Source: Neelides folsomi
Taxonomy: Eukaryota; Arthropoda; Collembola; Neelipleona; Neelidae
Length of the DNA: 64,000 nt
Direction: 5' to 3'
Assembly (NCBI GenBank): GCA_034687125.1
Contig: JAQGBZ010000059.1
Location: 124,001 to 188,000, forward strand
Of this stretch, positions 11,933 through 25,700 are shown piece after piece. Position 1 is the stretch's first letter. Every line of letters begins with the position of its first letter. Under the pieces are notes generated by a model that saw nothing but the letters and a program-made list of their open reading frames with translations, was not told where the DNA came from and did no database searches. The position numbers were made by a program, and so were the translations under genes.

Positions 11933-14900
11933 ATGTCCAACAAAGCTAGGTTCAATTTGTCCTTCGCTGGATGTGGGTTTTTGGGCATTTACCACGTCGG
12001 GGTCGCGGCGTGTCTTAAGAAATACGCTCCCCATCTCGTTGTGAACAAAGCGTCAGGAGCATCGGCTGGAGCCATCGCTGCTTGCTGTCTCCTCTGTGAT
12101 GCCCCACTTGGTAAATTACAATTTTCACTTCTTAAACTACTTACACACTTTGATACAAAAATTTCACCATCTTCAAAATTTGACCTTAATGGCAATTATT
12201 CCAAATCCCTCTAGTCGATAATGTATGTTTTTATTTAGGGTTTAGTAATTTTTTGATTTGTTGAAGTAAAAAAGTTTGGTTGGCTCATGTTAATAGATAA
12301 ATGATATATTGTAGTTTATATATTAGATAAATGGGCAATTTGATTGAAAGAATGTTTATTTGGAGGCTTTTTTCACTGGCTATTATCCCCGGTGGTGAGC
12401 CATAGGAGGAAATGTGTTTAAATTGATGGACATAAATAAATAGTTATAAAAAATTGCACTGTGGAGATGTTAAACGATTATTTTAGGAAGAGGAGGTAAA
12501 AACTCGCTAAGGTCATTTAAAGTCATTTTCTAGTGAATTACCTTTAGTTACCTTTTACCTTAAGACATCCTCTCACTCATTTCGTAGTTGAACAACTTTG
12601 GAGACGCTCGCCATCCTCCTCTAAAGACCCCCTTCATTTATTGTCCTACAAGATGACCTTTTATTTCTCACGGTCACGACCTCTCAGCTCCGCACCAACC
12701 TTCTCTTTATTTCCTTCGTGGCGGAACTTGTCGCTTATTTTTCCTCGCACGCAGCTATTTAAAGTTCTTCTCTCCAAAACAAACAATTTTGGGAGCAGAA
12801 CTGGGTTTGTGAACGTTGTGTACATTTGAGGATGAAGGGCACACGAGGAAAGTTGGGAAAATATACCTGATGATCAAATTCATCCCATTCCTATCAATAA
12901 CTCAATAACCTCTCCAAAGACACACCAACAAAATGGGTTATATAATCTCTTAATATTTTCCAATATATGTCTAATATACAAGTTATATGAATGGAACCGA
13001 TGGTTATGAAATTGCTCGTCCCAATGTAGATCATATTTATTTAATAAGGCAAGACGATAAGGAAAAAATTGTTTACTCAATAAAGAGCTTTTCATAAGAG
13101 ATTAAATAGAGATGTTATGTTTGTGTGTATTTGGTATCTTTTCTCATCCTCGTCGGTTCCACCCTTTTCTTGATATATGTATTAATTTCATACTCGGTTC
13201 TGGTCTTCTGGTAGTGCTCATGTAATCATCTTCTTCCATTTATATCCTATAATTGCCCATGTAATCTGGGTAGGTGTGTATATGGACCAACTCACCCATT
13301 TAATTTCTTTCCTGGATGCTTGCAACATACGGCTTCAATCTCACATTCTTCATTTTCTTCGAGTTGAATTAAATTGATAGTGGACATTTTTATATGGTAG
13401 TTTCTTGTAATCAAATGATCTCCAGGAGATTGATTACAAGGGCCCCATTCATTCAAAATACGTAATACTTATTTGATTAATAAATTCATGTACGATTTAA
13501 ATATGTTTGTCAATACATTTACTTATTTACATCCAATTTATAGAGGCGTACATTTCATTGCCCAATAAATTATCTGAGGTGATAAAGAGGAGAGTTATAA
13601 AAGCTCCAAATGAAATGAATGCATGGTTGAGGACGAGCTGATTAATGAATGAAAATGCGTATTTTCCTAATTATATTCAAATGGTGCAAATATCCATACC
13701 TCTTCTTTCAAATCTCAAATGGTAGGTATATTGGTATGTAAAGTATTCAAATAATATTTTCCGATAGGATGTTTTTCTAGGTCAAATTTTGTACAAGTGC
13801 TGTTGTACTTTATATAAATTATATTAATTATATGTAGATGGAACACTCCAACATATATAATTACAAATATGAACTCTTCAACCTTTCTTTTTCTACATAC
13901 ATTCAATCATGTAAAATTAAGATACATATTTAATGATAGTGCTAAATTCAGATAGTTGGATAATTAGATTGAATGAACTAACTATTAACTTATTGAAGCA
14001 TATATTTATTTTATATCAGAGAATTCCTAATAAAAAATTGTTTTTCAGTACTTGATAATAGTTTGCAAAAAATATCCATGTATACATACATTGAAATCTT
14101 AGATCCTTATGTATATTATGTTACTTATATTTTTGCTACCATTTCCATATAAAAATTGATTATTTGAGATCTCTACAACTTCTTTAATATCTCAAATGTT
14201 TTATTCCTGCACATTCAGTTGATTCAATCATTTATAGGGGAAAGATTATCGATGAATTTAAAAGTAGGAAATTCTTTTCCTTTCCCTTTCAAAGCGAGTC
14301 CAATGAATCCGTATATATTTTGCTTATTTGTCATATTGATAAACTGAATCACTCACAGTCAACAACATCTCGATATTACACGAGAAACTCATCATTTCCT
14401 CAAACTAATTTGACCATTCGAGGAATTGAATGTAAATCCCTTGGTTTATTGTTAGTGTTATTCAAACCATTATTAGTCACGTAACGGAATTTTTTGAAAA
14501 TTATTAAATTATAAAAACATATAAAAGGCATATAAGCTAAATTAGGGATCAAATAGGGCGTGAATAAGTCTTTGATTACGGGAGATAAAATTTCCTTAAA
14601 GATTAAATTTCCTTAAGATTGAAAAAACGTTCCTCTCGGTTTTTGGAATATTTTGAACCTCATTGACTCATAGTCATTTCCATTAAAATGATATGGTTCA
14701 TTTGTATGGTTCATCCAACTTGTAATATTTCACTTGTATGTTCCATTGTGGTCCTTGTGTGTGGGATGAGGGTGAGTTTACAGAGGAGTCGTTAGGGTAT
14801 GAAGGCCTTGAGAGATTCGCTTAAGGCAAATAACTGCGCATTTAGTGAGTGTATTTAGGGCAGCGCTGGCAAACCCTTTCCTGGTCCAATCGCCTTCTTA

Positions 14901-17900
14901 TCTCGAGAAACACCCTTAAACACATTGGTCTATTCATTCCTGTATGAATTTGTGTAGCATTTTTGTATATGTATTGTATATGTTTGTGATATGATACATG
15001 TAGTGATACGGACGCAGCTACTTGTCCAGTTTAAATATAGCAGAGGCTGACCAATATATTTTTTAATAAAACCGAGTTTAATCTCTTCGTCGAATTCCAA
15101 CACGAGTCATTTTGGAATAAAATATGTATACAATATTTATATAATGTATAATGGTATATGAACAATCTCGAGAAGGTAATCCTTTTTTATGTTATCTCCA
15201 ATCTGCTCTTCACTTGTAATTCACAATATTTATATCAAATTACAGATATTACATATTGTACAAAATATGAAGGAATTTGGATATTTATAATATTCATATG
15301 GAATTTATGATGCGATTTAAAGAGGGACCTATAAGTGTGGTAACTAAATTAATTAATCATTGGTAGCAAAAAGAAGGGAGTTAAGTAGGCGTACTTTCCT
15401 CTCTCCACTTTATCATTTAATTATTTGGATTTTATCTTGGTGATGTGTTTCCCTATCTCGAAGATTCTCGACAGCAGCCCTTGTCTGTCGTTTTTCCCTC
15501 GTCCATGTCCACACAATAGATTTGGTTTTATTATATAAAAAAGGGGGATTTTGTCATGTTTATTTTCCTCGCATTCTCCTGTCTCAAGAAGATTAGGTTC
15601 AATTGGGTGACAAGAGGTTGGGAAGATTACGCAGGATCCCCTCACACGCCTACATTTTTATAAATTCCTTGGTCAACCATGTTTTGCCAATTGAAGGTCT
15701 TTTCCCATTTGTAGGTCGAAATTGAAATTGTTGGGGAAGCTTTGGATGAATTGGAAGTTGCCCTTGAATTATATTTTACATAATACTGGGCCGCGTAGTA
15801 GTAGAAGTGGGTCTCATCAAGAGGGTCTAACTTTCATGTTATTGTAAGTTATCTTCCCTGGATTTCAACTACGTCATTGTGAACAACTCTGCGGACCTTT
15901 TGAATCATCTCGACCTTGTGATTTCCACATTTACCTACTTCAATGTTATGATTGGGGAGGGACATTTGGTGTCGCGCAATTGAATGGAAATACTGAGCGA
16001 TAGATAAGAATATTTCATAATTAATTATGGCTAAACCCTCCCTACTAATTATACATATTCGTACTTGACCTCATTGTCCCTTTCCACCTTCTGGATTAAT
16101 TTCCAGTAAAAGCCCTATTGTTTGTAAAATATTGATTTATAATTATCTAAATGTATCAATATTGTTTTTTTAATTTTTCTAGGCCAAATAACAAGGGATG
16201 TGTTGAGGATCGCCACACTAGCAAGGTCAAAGACACTTGGCCCCTTCAGTCCTTCTTTCAATATACAAAAGATACTTCGAGACGGATTGGAAAAAGTAAA
16301 CTTACCTTCTTTATCGTATCTTATACACATATATTATATTTGTGGCAGAGGGGTCAGTCAACCCTCAAAGCTTGATGGAATCTCACAGACGGTTTCTCCG
16401 CCACGTGTAGGGCTGACGTGGGGCGAACTTCCCCAACTCTCATTTTACCTTCTCAATCTACCATTGCTTTCAATGAGCGTCTGGGCAGAACAGACATTCC
16501 TTGGTTCAATCCTTTTTCTCATTCAATTCGTCAATGTGAACTTCCATGAAGAAACCCGAAGGCCAATGGCTTTTTTACCCTATAATTGAACAACTTTAAT
16601 GAATGATTCTAAGTGATTCATATTGTATTAAGTTCATATTGAACTTTGTATTAAGTTGTTGGAATTATTCCTACTTGTATAAAAAATCTCTCTTGGGTTC
16701 AAATAATGCAGAGTATATGCGTATAAGCATAGTATATAGAAAAGAAGATCCGGAAGTTGTTTTAATATTAATTTATTTTTTCCAGATTCTTCCCAAAGAT
16801 GCTCATTTAAGGGTGAATGGGAAACTTCACATTTCTTTAACTCGAGTTTATGATCGGCAAAATGTGATTGTTTCACATTTTAACTCACGAGAAGAACTCA
16901 TCCAGGTAATTTTGAAATTGGTCATTTAAAATAATATACAAAAAAACCTTTTTTGCCTCGTAACATTCATTTATTTGTAATGGAGCATGGGGAATTTTAT
17001 TTTTATGTATTTGGTTAAAGCAATAATATTGCACGAAAGAAGGCATATTAAATGAGCAGATGACGTTCACCTCTTTTATCTTTTAATCAGTTAGCCTTTA
17101 ATCTGTCGAATCAGCGTTTTTCTTTTACTTTGAGTGGGGAAAATTATAATTGGATTTTGTGGTTGTATAATTTAATGTGTTTGAAATCTACTTCAAAAAT
17201 GCAGACACTCAAACGGCGCAATTAATTGTATATATATATTATTTCCATTCAGATTCAAACTATTTTAAAATAATGTTTTAAGCCGTTGAATTAACTATAA
17301 GTATTCAAATTTAAAGTAATTCAAGGATATTATATAAATGATAAATTATAGTGGTAAATGATAATGCCATATAAAATATTTATAAATACTATAAATATTC
17401 AATTAATTTTAACTTCATTATTCTCCATTTGTGGACTCGTAATTAAATAAAGAATGGAAGGTGAGGGGAAGGGTGAAGAGATCTCTGAGAATCAATTGTG
17501 TAATATTGTGATGACTTTTTTGTTTGTTGGTTTCATTCTCATTTGGCTTTCTTCCTTGTGTTTTCCGTGTCACATTGATAGCCGATTTGGGGACAAATCT
17601 GTTTAGTTTTGACGACCAATATATGATTTTGAGTTTATTTGGAAGAGAATCAGGTCTTTGCTCCTGATTGATCAAATTCCCATCATCTTCCATGTTAAAG
17701 TTGAACATAGTCTGCGAACCCCCCTCCAATTACCACTAGTGGACTTTCAATTTTCCAACTCTACCAATGAAGGAATATCGCTTGCTTCACCTCATTATTC
17801 TTCATCTAATTCCTTTTCATCATGTCTGTTTGATTTCAATGGGGACACTTTTCCTCTCTGTACTTCAAAAGGAACATTGGGGGGGGGGGGGGGAATGCCC

Positions 17901-19776
17901 TTTTGTGTAATTTTGAATCTATTAAGGAACCGTTAATTGGTAATTATAAGTTAATTAGCCTTGTTTGCGTATACCATATAATTAAGAACAATTGTGAATA
18001 ATTACAAGAATTAGCAATGTTATTACGTTATGAGTTAAGTGTCAGTTGGATGACGTTCTGATAAAATTCCTTTGCTCTGGAAAATCCAAAAATGGAAATA
18101 AAATGGGGATATATTTTAATTTTTCTTGAATTGGTACTAACAGGTTTTTGTTTTTTGTAGGCAATTTTATGTTCTGGATTTGTCCCCATATTTTCCGGAT
18201 GGCTCCCGCCGAAATTCCAAGGTGTGCGGTACATGGACGGCTGCTACTCCGACAACCTCCCCGTGTTAGATGAAAATACTAAAACTGTTTCTCCTTTCTG
18301 TGGAGAATCGGATATTTGTCCCAGAGACAACACTGTCAATCTCCTTCAGGTAATAACTAATTGATTTTACACCTCGTTTTCTTGTTAAATGGTGAGGCGG
18401 CTAAAATTAATTTTATCTTATTTGTGAATATTTAGGTGAATCTGGCCAACACGTCGATTGAGCTCTCTCGCCAGAATTTGTACCGGTTTTCCCGAACTCT
18501 TTTTCCTCCTAAGCCGGAAATACTCTCGAAGATGTGCCAACAAGGATTCGACGACACTTTGAGGTTTCTCGCCAGAAACGACTTGATCGGATGCTCAACT
18601 TGTATGGTTGACTCTTCATTGGAGAGTCTTGGGGAGGAATTGGATGAGATGGCAATGAAGAACTATGCGAAAATAATGTCAGAAGAGTCATGCCATCAGT
18701 GCAAAGTACAAAAACAGGTTAATTGAATTTTTATTTTCATATAAATAAATACAAACAATTTTACTATTTACCAATAAGATGTTAAATATTCAAAATAGTT
18801 CATTTTCACAATAAGAAAGATATGTGCTCAATTTTAACAATATATTTTTAAACAATCTTGAATTAATAATTTTTAATTTTTAGGCCGCATTGCTGGACAG
18901 CTTACCTGAAACCGTTCTTAACATTCTCCAAGATGCGATAGAGTCTGGAAACAAAGGCGTACTCAATTGGCTCTTTTCTCATCAAAGTGTTCGTCTCTTG
19001 AGTCTGATGTCTCTCCCTTGCCTTCTTCCGGCTGACATGGCCTATGCGACGGCTTTGAAAGTCTTCGAAACAGCCCCGAAGTTAACCAAAAACCTTCGAA
19101 TCTTCTCTGAGGCCATCATTCAACTGTTAGCTCAAACTCTCTCTCGTATTTCATTTTCACCAACTGCTTATTCCGCACACCTCACCTGCCAACTCGCCAT
19201 CACCGAATACAATGAAGGTAAACTACAAATACATTCAATATTTTTTAAATTAAAATTTGTATAGTAAATATGTAAAATTATAGATTAATACTTAAATTCA
19301 ATTATTGTGTAAATGGTATCTAAAGATTTATAATTCATTTGAACAGATATTGAAGCACAAGAAAAGAAATTACAAAGGAAACCTTCGCTTATCAGAAATA
19401 AAATGAATTTTGGATTCACCTTAAACATTGATAATAATAGGTAAAAATTAATATTTTGCTAACAAAGAAATATATCCAGGGTTAAATAATTGACGGAAGT
19501 TTAACTCTGCCATTTTTGTGGATTCTAATTTTCATATTTTGTTGTAGGGAAGGGGAAAGTATGGAATTGGAAAAGGTGAGGAGTCTTACGGATGTCGTTG
19601 AAGGTGATCAAGGCGAAGATACTTTTGAGCGAATTCTTACTGTCACGTCCCATCATGAAGCTCTCATGGCTTACTATTACCTCAATAATCAGGCCGAGAA
19701 ACTTGAATTGCCCGAAGTTTACAATATTAATGAGTATCAGCCCCTACCGCCGTCAACGCTCTGCGAAGTTAATTAG
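11933..19776 (+). CDS. PNPLA2: Adipose triglyceride lipase (patatin-like phospholipase domain protein 2 / brummer type)
   Basis: Eight exons: 11933-12110, 16183-16295, 16786-16905, 18161-18349, 18436-18717, 18884-19217, 19347-19440, 19548-19776; 512 aa, close to about 504 in human ATGL. ATGL starts fat release at lipid droplets by hydrolysing triacylglycerol to diacylglycerol. The patatin fold is complete: oxyanion stretch GCGFLG (residues 13-18), nucleophile motif GASAG with Ser44, and catalytic Asp163 in YMDGCYSDN. The match runs on through [36 protein letters not shown] and [16 protein letters not shown], all typical of the ATGL subgroup. The usual DGG after the catalytic Asp is DGC here. 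The region after about residue 240 is less conserved and should hold the droplet-binding part. Intron 1 is about 4.1 kb. Sequence around the ATG fits a start 110 nt from the predicted cap site. Confidence 0.95.
12111..16182 (+). other. PNPLA2: Large first intron of the lipase gene
   Basis: Donor GTAAAT, acceptor TTTTTCTAG. Mostly AT-rich, with GC-richer islands around 12590-12840, 14740-14900 and 15420-15990. Several short frames on both strands show no protein similarity. The islands may hold regulatory sites, since first introns often do, but nothing specific was identified apart from the hairpin at 13404-13440. Confidence 0.6.
13404..13440. repeat. Short imperfect hairpin in lipase intron 1
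   Basis: CTTGTAATCAA pairs with TTGATTACAAG and, inside a 3-nt bulge, ATCTCC pairs with the GGAGAT side. The stem is about 17 bp with almost no loop, too short and too tight for a typical microRNA precursor. Confidence 0.6.
17879..17893 (+). repeat. 15-nt poly-G run
   Basis: An uninterrupted run of 15 G in intron 3 of the lipase gene. It is a homopolymer and probably length-variable. It could form a G-quadruplex-like structure or be a sequencing weak point. Confidence 0.85.
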
Positions 19777-22700
19777 ACTTTTACAACCCTTTTTGCTCAA
19801 TCAAAGTGATTTCTAACTCTAAAACTTAAAAAGAACTTAATAGTTTGGCAAGGAGTCGAAGGTTCCTTACTATTTTACTCCAATTGAGTTGACGGGTAAT
19901 TGTAGAGAGGATATTTTAATGAGAGAACTCGATTTGCCGAATAAAACTGACGAGAGTGATATTAGCTAGTAAGATAACTTATTTATTACAAATAAGTATA
20001 TCCTCGTTATTATGTGATTATTGATGAGTATACATATGATATAATTTAGTTTAGGCCAGAATGAGTAATTGTATTTATATTATATTCTTTTGTTGATCTT
20101 CTTCTAATTTGATTTGGTGGACCTTTCGATTCGATTTTTGAATTTAGATTTTTGTGAATCTATTTAACGGTGATTAAAGTTTTCAGCAACCAAGAGATTT
20201 CTGATCCTTGGGAATTTTATTCAGTTCTTATTGAAGATAAATACATTTTCAGCACATGCTTTATTGTCGTTTATGATTATTTAAATACCAGATATTTTAA
20301 TCAAATTGATCATTTATACATAGAAAAATAATTTATTTAACCTCTATCATATTTATCAGCAAATGTTCAAAATAGTTCGTGGGACTTAAAAATATATAAT
20401 GTATTTTAATTATCCATTTTGCATTTGTACGCCTGAAAAACAGTTCTATTTTATTTAATAAAAATATATATTCTAACCTTTTCAATTCATTCTTTCGAAA
20501 ATCCATACTTTATTCAATTACTGGAATCATATAATTAAGAATTACTTAATTACTCATATAATATCCAAATATGGTTAATGCAGTAAATCTTATGTATATT
20601 AGGTATTAAATATACAAAATTTATTCATAGTAATTTCTTGAGACTAGCCTATTCAATCGTTTCATTATTAATTTATCAAACAAAACAAAAAACTTTATTT
20701 ATTACCTATATGTCAATAATTTATTGCATATAGGTAATAAATATACACCAAAATAGGATAAATAGGTAGAAAAATATCACTACATTTTAGGAAACGTAAC
20801 AAAACGTATGAAAACTTAATTCTGATAATTTAACGCACATAGAATTCACATTATTTGGAATATTCAACCATGATCGTCATTGATTGTTTATAGTAAAAAG
20901 TAGTTTTATTGTGCTAACTAGGGATATTAAAAAGGATGGGAGATGGAAGTTCCACTCGATGGGACTTCCCTTTTGTTTCTCCCCCACCTTCTTTGGTAAA
21001 GTAAATGATGCACCCAACACTCGTTCCCTCGCCATTCTGCGACTAAGCTTCCTTCCAACAATTGGGTTCAACTTCCTCCGCTTGACTAACAATCAAAAAT
21101 TAATTGCAACTTACAAGTGACATTCAAACAGAGGTCTTGAAGTTTAAAGCAGCCAACAATAAGGTTCGTAATTTTCAAACATTACTACCATATATGACGA
21201 TTTTTAATGAGAGTTTTTAACAAACGGTTGGGAGTTTGGGGGCATGTTGAGCTAAAGAGAACTTACCATTTTTAATTCAATGATTCCTCAACTTATTCTC
21301 ATTGAACAAAATATTTATTAATATTATTATATAATTTATTGGTAATTTATAAATTTGCACAAATAAAAAGAAAATTTAATATTTAATGCAGAATTCCCAA
21401 ATTGCACGAGGGGGAAATCAAGTCGAAGGTTTTCAATTATCAATTTATTCATTCATCCAATGCCATGATGTTTTGATTTAGATATTGACTATACAGGTAG
21501 ATTAGTTTATCGTCATTTTTACCTTACATATGTGTGGCGTAATACGAGGAAATAAAATCGGAAAGATAACCATTCATATTTAGAAAGCTATTTAGTTTCA
21601 TAAAACATAGACATAAATTTTCATATAGGTACATATATCCTCTTATTCCTATTGGCACAGTAAATACGTTTATTTATTTACACAGTTCAAACAACTCAAA
21701 AGTACAATTAGTAACAAAAATATTAAATATAGTCACTCATGAAGTTTAAGGTCATTATGAAAATATACCTTTAACGACCAATACCTTATAATATATGTGC
21801 ATACGTTTATTGATTGTATAAATATATTTTATATGTAATGGCAATTTCAATTAATCAATCATTCCTGATTCGTTCCTTCATTACTATTTGAAGATGGCTC
21901 GGTTTTAGACTAACTTGACTCATCATTTAATTCGATCCACCTTCGAAGCCTTCAATAACATGGTGACATGCCCATTTCGTCCCATTTGCCTCGGAAATGT
22001 TTAAATTGAGAGCGTATCTTGACAATTCTTTTCATTCAAATTACCTCTATAATAAATATGATGAGCGGTAATAAACCGTCGGGAGTATTTCCCTCCTAAT
22101 TGGAAATCAAATTTTTAAAACCATGAATTTCTTTTCTCCTTATTTTGAGCTTATTCAATCTCCCGAGTCCCGTTTATGAGAGAAATGGATTTAACTATTA
22201 ACTTCCTTTCTTCAACTAAGGTGAACGAAAGAAATTCAAATGGCACGTATGGGCATTTAGCATTGGAGAAACGGAAGTGGTTTCCAAACGGTTCAGTAAA
22301 ATGTCAAATTTTCATTTCTGTGCATTGAGTCGTGATCTCTTCGATCATTTTTTCCTTAATTCTCATTCGCAACTTTTTATAAAGCGAATTCAGACATATA
22401 TGATCATATAACTAGAAATATTGTAGTAGTATTGATAAGAATATATTTTACATTTTTATAGTCACTACATTTCCATTATAGATATAAGTACATGTAAGTA
22501 TGTATACACATAAAATATAAAATATTTGTTTTGTTGCTTGTATATGCAAATAAGTTGTAAATAGTTGTTATGTCTGATGACGATCTGAAATTACGATACG
22601 CGTTTATTGGAAACGATTATTTTGATAGGAGTTCATGTGAGAGAATTTGATAGTGGAATAATTTGAAGGATTCTTCGAAAGATTTGTAAGAATTCTTTGG

Positions 22701-25700
22701 AGTCGTTTTCCATTTCTTCTTCCTCTTCCTCCAAGCTCAACACTTTCCCATTTGCGGTAATCTTAATCGGCAATGGGAATCAAATTTTAAAATTCATTTA
22801 TGAGTCATCATGATCTGTTTTCCTATGACCATTCTTCAGCTCCTTCTCCTTTGCTCCTACCGGAATATAAAATTTGAATTGGAAATCTAAAGGAGTTTAT
22901 TTTTTGCTCTTGTAAGTTTCGATTAAACGTCTCCCTCGGTTCAAAGGATGTAAAAAATGAAGATAAAGAGGTTATATGGAGGCGTTTAAACTTCCCAAGT
23001 TAATCCATCATAAAAGATCTTTGGCCGGGAAGAAAATGAAAAATGGCCAATTTTAGAAATAGAAACCACGATGTTGAATGTGAGAACAAAGGAGCTGAGA
23101 AATTGTTTATGAAATTTAATCATCTTCATTATGGATTATGGAGCATAAGAATCATGAAATAAACAAAGGAGAAGTAATGATAAACAAATATAGATGAGGA
23201 ATCAAGGGAATAAATGTGACTTGTGTTATGATTCTTATGATGATGAAAGGAGTTTAATTCTTGCAAGTTGTACAGAACTTGTCAATTGATTTATTTGTTT
23301 GTGAAAATGGATGATGAGTGATTTCGGCGACGCAGATTACAATTTGTTATGGATTCGACCAACTTGCAAGTTACAACTTGTCCCAAGGTTCATAATCATA
23401 CGTATGTTAGTATTAGATAATATTTATTATTTTCCAATTTCCAATGTTTCTTATTCCCTTTATTTATTCCACACGTCATCGAGTTGTAAGCCAAGTCGAA
23501 GTATTTTGCCGACTTCGCAATAATATCCCTTTAACTTTCATGGAGAATTAGTAACGCGCTCAAATACAATTTTTTGTAAATACATTAAATATACATATAC
23601 ATATGTTACAAGTACAATTCAGATGACTCAGTTTATTGAACAAGAATAATTCTATCAAGTAGACAAAATATTATTTTCACATAAATATAGCTTACATTTA
23701 AAAATCCTTGAAACAAAGAACCTCAACGGGAAATATAAATCAATTTTTAAAGCCTTGCCTTTATCTAATGCGTCAGTTTAACCAATACGACAGATGATTA
23801 AATTTGCTTTGTAAAAAAGATTTGGATCCAATCGTTTCTTATCTGACGACAAGGTTTTGTAATCCGTACACCAAATATTATCAATATCCGATTAGTATCA
23901 ACTGAATAGTCTCATTAGTTGATATTAGTATAAATTAAGTATAACTTGTTAATTTACATAAAGCCTATTATGTAATATGAATGTTAAGCTGTAATTATAT
24001 GCATTTAAAGATACAATACATATGATATGATAATATAAGATATACCTTTATATAGTACAGTAGTTTCTTTTGGCATTGGTGAGATATTCTGTGATTTAAG
24101 CGAAATTGCCAAAGATTCAAGTAGGCAAACTTTTCTATGCTTTTGCATATTTGAGAAAAAAGCGAGTTCATTGAATTGTTTATATAAAGAGATAAACTTT
24201 AAATATATTTATAGTATAATATATTTATGTATGCATTGCAAATATTGACAAAGAAAGAATTTTAAAATGAGGGGATTTTTTTACTGTGAATAAATCTCTG
24301 AATTTTACTTATTTAAGATATATCCGTTAGCAATTTAACATCAGAAGCTCCCCGATCATTTCTTCTAAATCCCCATTTTGTCAAACATTGAGTTCACATC
24401 TGGTCATTTCAGATTTGAGACGATCTCTCAATAAATGCCCATTTAGGTTTGGAAATTTAAGGAAGTTTAATTTCATTAATAGTTCAAGTTGTTACCATGT
24501 AAGTGAACCAACAATTGTTCGATTACATAGATCCACCACCTTCTGTGCACATTGCTCCTATACCTCTATATAAATAAACATCAAATTGTTTCATTTCCTA
24601 TTTGAGGTAATGCATTACAAATTGAGAATGTCTGGACGATATTAGCAAATCAAATATCTAAATAATTCAATTCATTTGAGGTGTAAAAGGCTACATTTAT
24701 AAATACGTATTATCATTCTTTTTTACAATTTTTATATAAACCTTGTAATTTAGCTCATTAATATTCTTCCGCGCATTAATACGTAAAAAAGATACTAAAA
24801 GTATGTATGTATAAACTATCTATACCAACAGATATAATTTATAACATATTTATAACATATAGGTATTTATTACATAGAGCTGTTGTTAAAAAGTAACTGT
24901 ATTGATTAAAAATGTTAATTTTTGTTCCCAGTCATTGGCGTCTGTTTACCTTACTCGAGTTGTTCAACATTCAATTTAGAGTTCATTCCATGCATTCAGG
25001 ACACATTCTCTGTGTATGTGATGGAAAATGAAAAGCTCTAAATAGCTAGCTTATGCAATATTTAATATGCAAATAACAAAAGATTATGAGCCATACGATA
25101 TTTAATTATTTACTATCTCACTTTTATGTAAAATATCTACTATATTTTTTTATTTATCACTAATATTGAATGTCACAGCCAGTCAAATAAGATCAGATTG
25201 GGATCGGCGCATAAAGAAGCATTTACCATTTATCATTATTGCGTATTTAATGCCATTTAAATTAAAATAATTGACTGGCGTATTGTTTTCAATTTCAAAG
25301 ATCATTGAGGATATTTCTGTAACTTGAAAGATTGCTAGATGAGTTAGATCACATATAAATGTTCCATTATGGTCTCTTTTAGCTATTTGAAAGTTCCTGT
25401 TGATGTTATGAGAATTTCCAACTTTTCTTCCTCAACTTCAACTTGTTGATCTCACCAGAAGAAAAGAAACCCAGAAATGAATTCATTTCTCTTTTACCTC
25501 CAAGAGTCGTTGGGCGAGAAAATAAATTAAAAATGAATTCCAGTCCAAGCACCCTTAAATATCAAGGTGTTGGAGGAGTGACAAATTGACACAAAGGATT
25601 CTCAATTTAAATTATTTCTTGCATTTTCCCCATTTGCTTTTAATGTAATTTAGTAGAATAGTAGGATAATAAGGATATTTATTTAACTAATATAATAGAA

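Noticed and set aside
17418-17729. 103-codon minus-strand frame in intron 3 of the lipase
   Set aside because: Asn/Lys-rich with no similarity, inside an intron of an intact gene on the other strand.
22640-22790. Minus-strand Glu-rich frame that could be a coding exon
   Set aside because: The acceptor is weak, there is no start codon or partner exon, and a Glu run is easily produced by a GAA-rich stretch.
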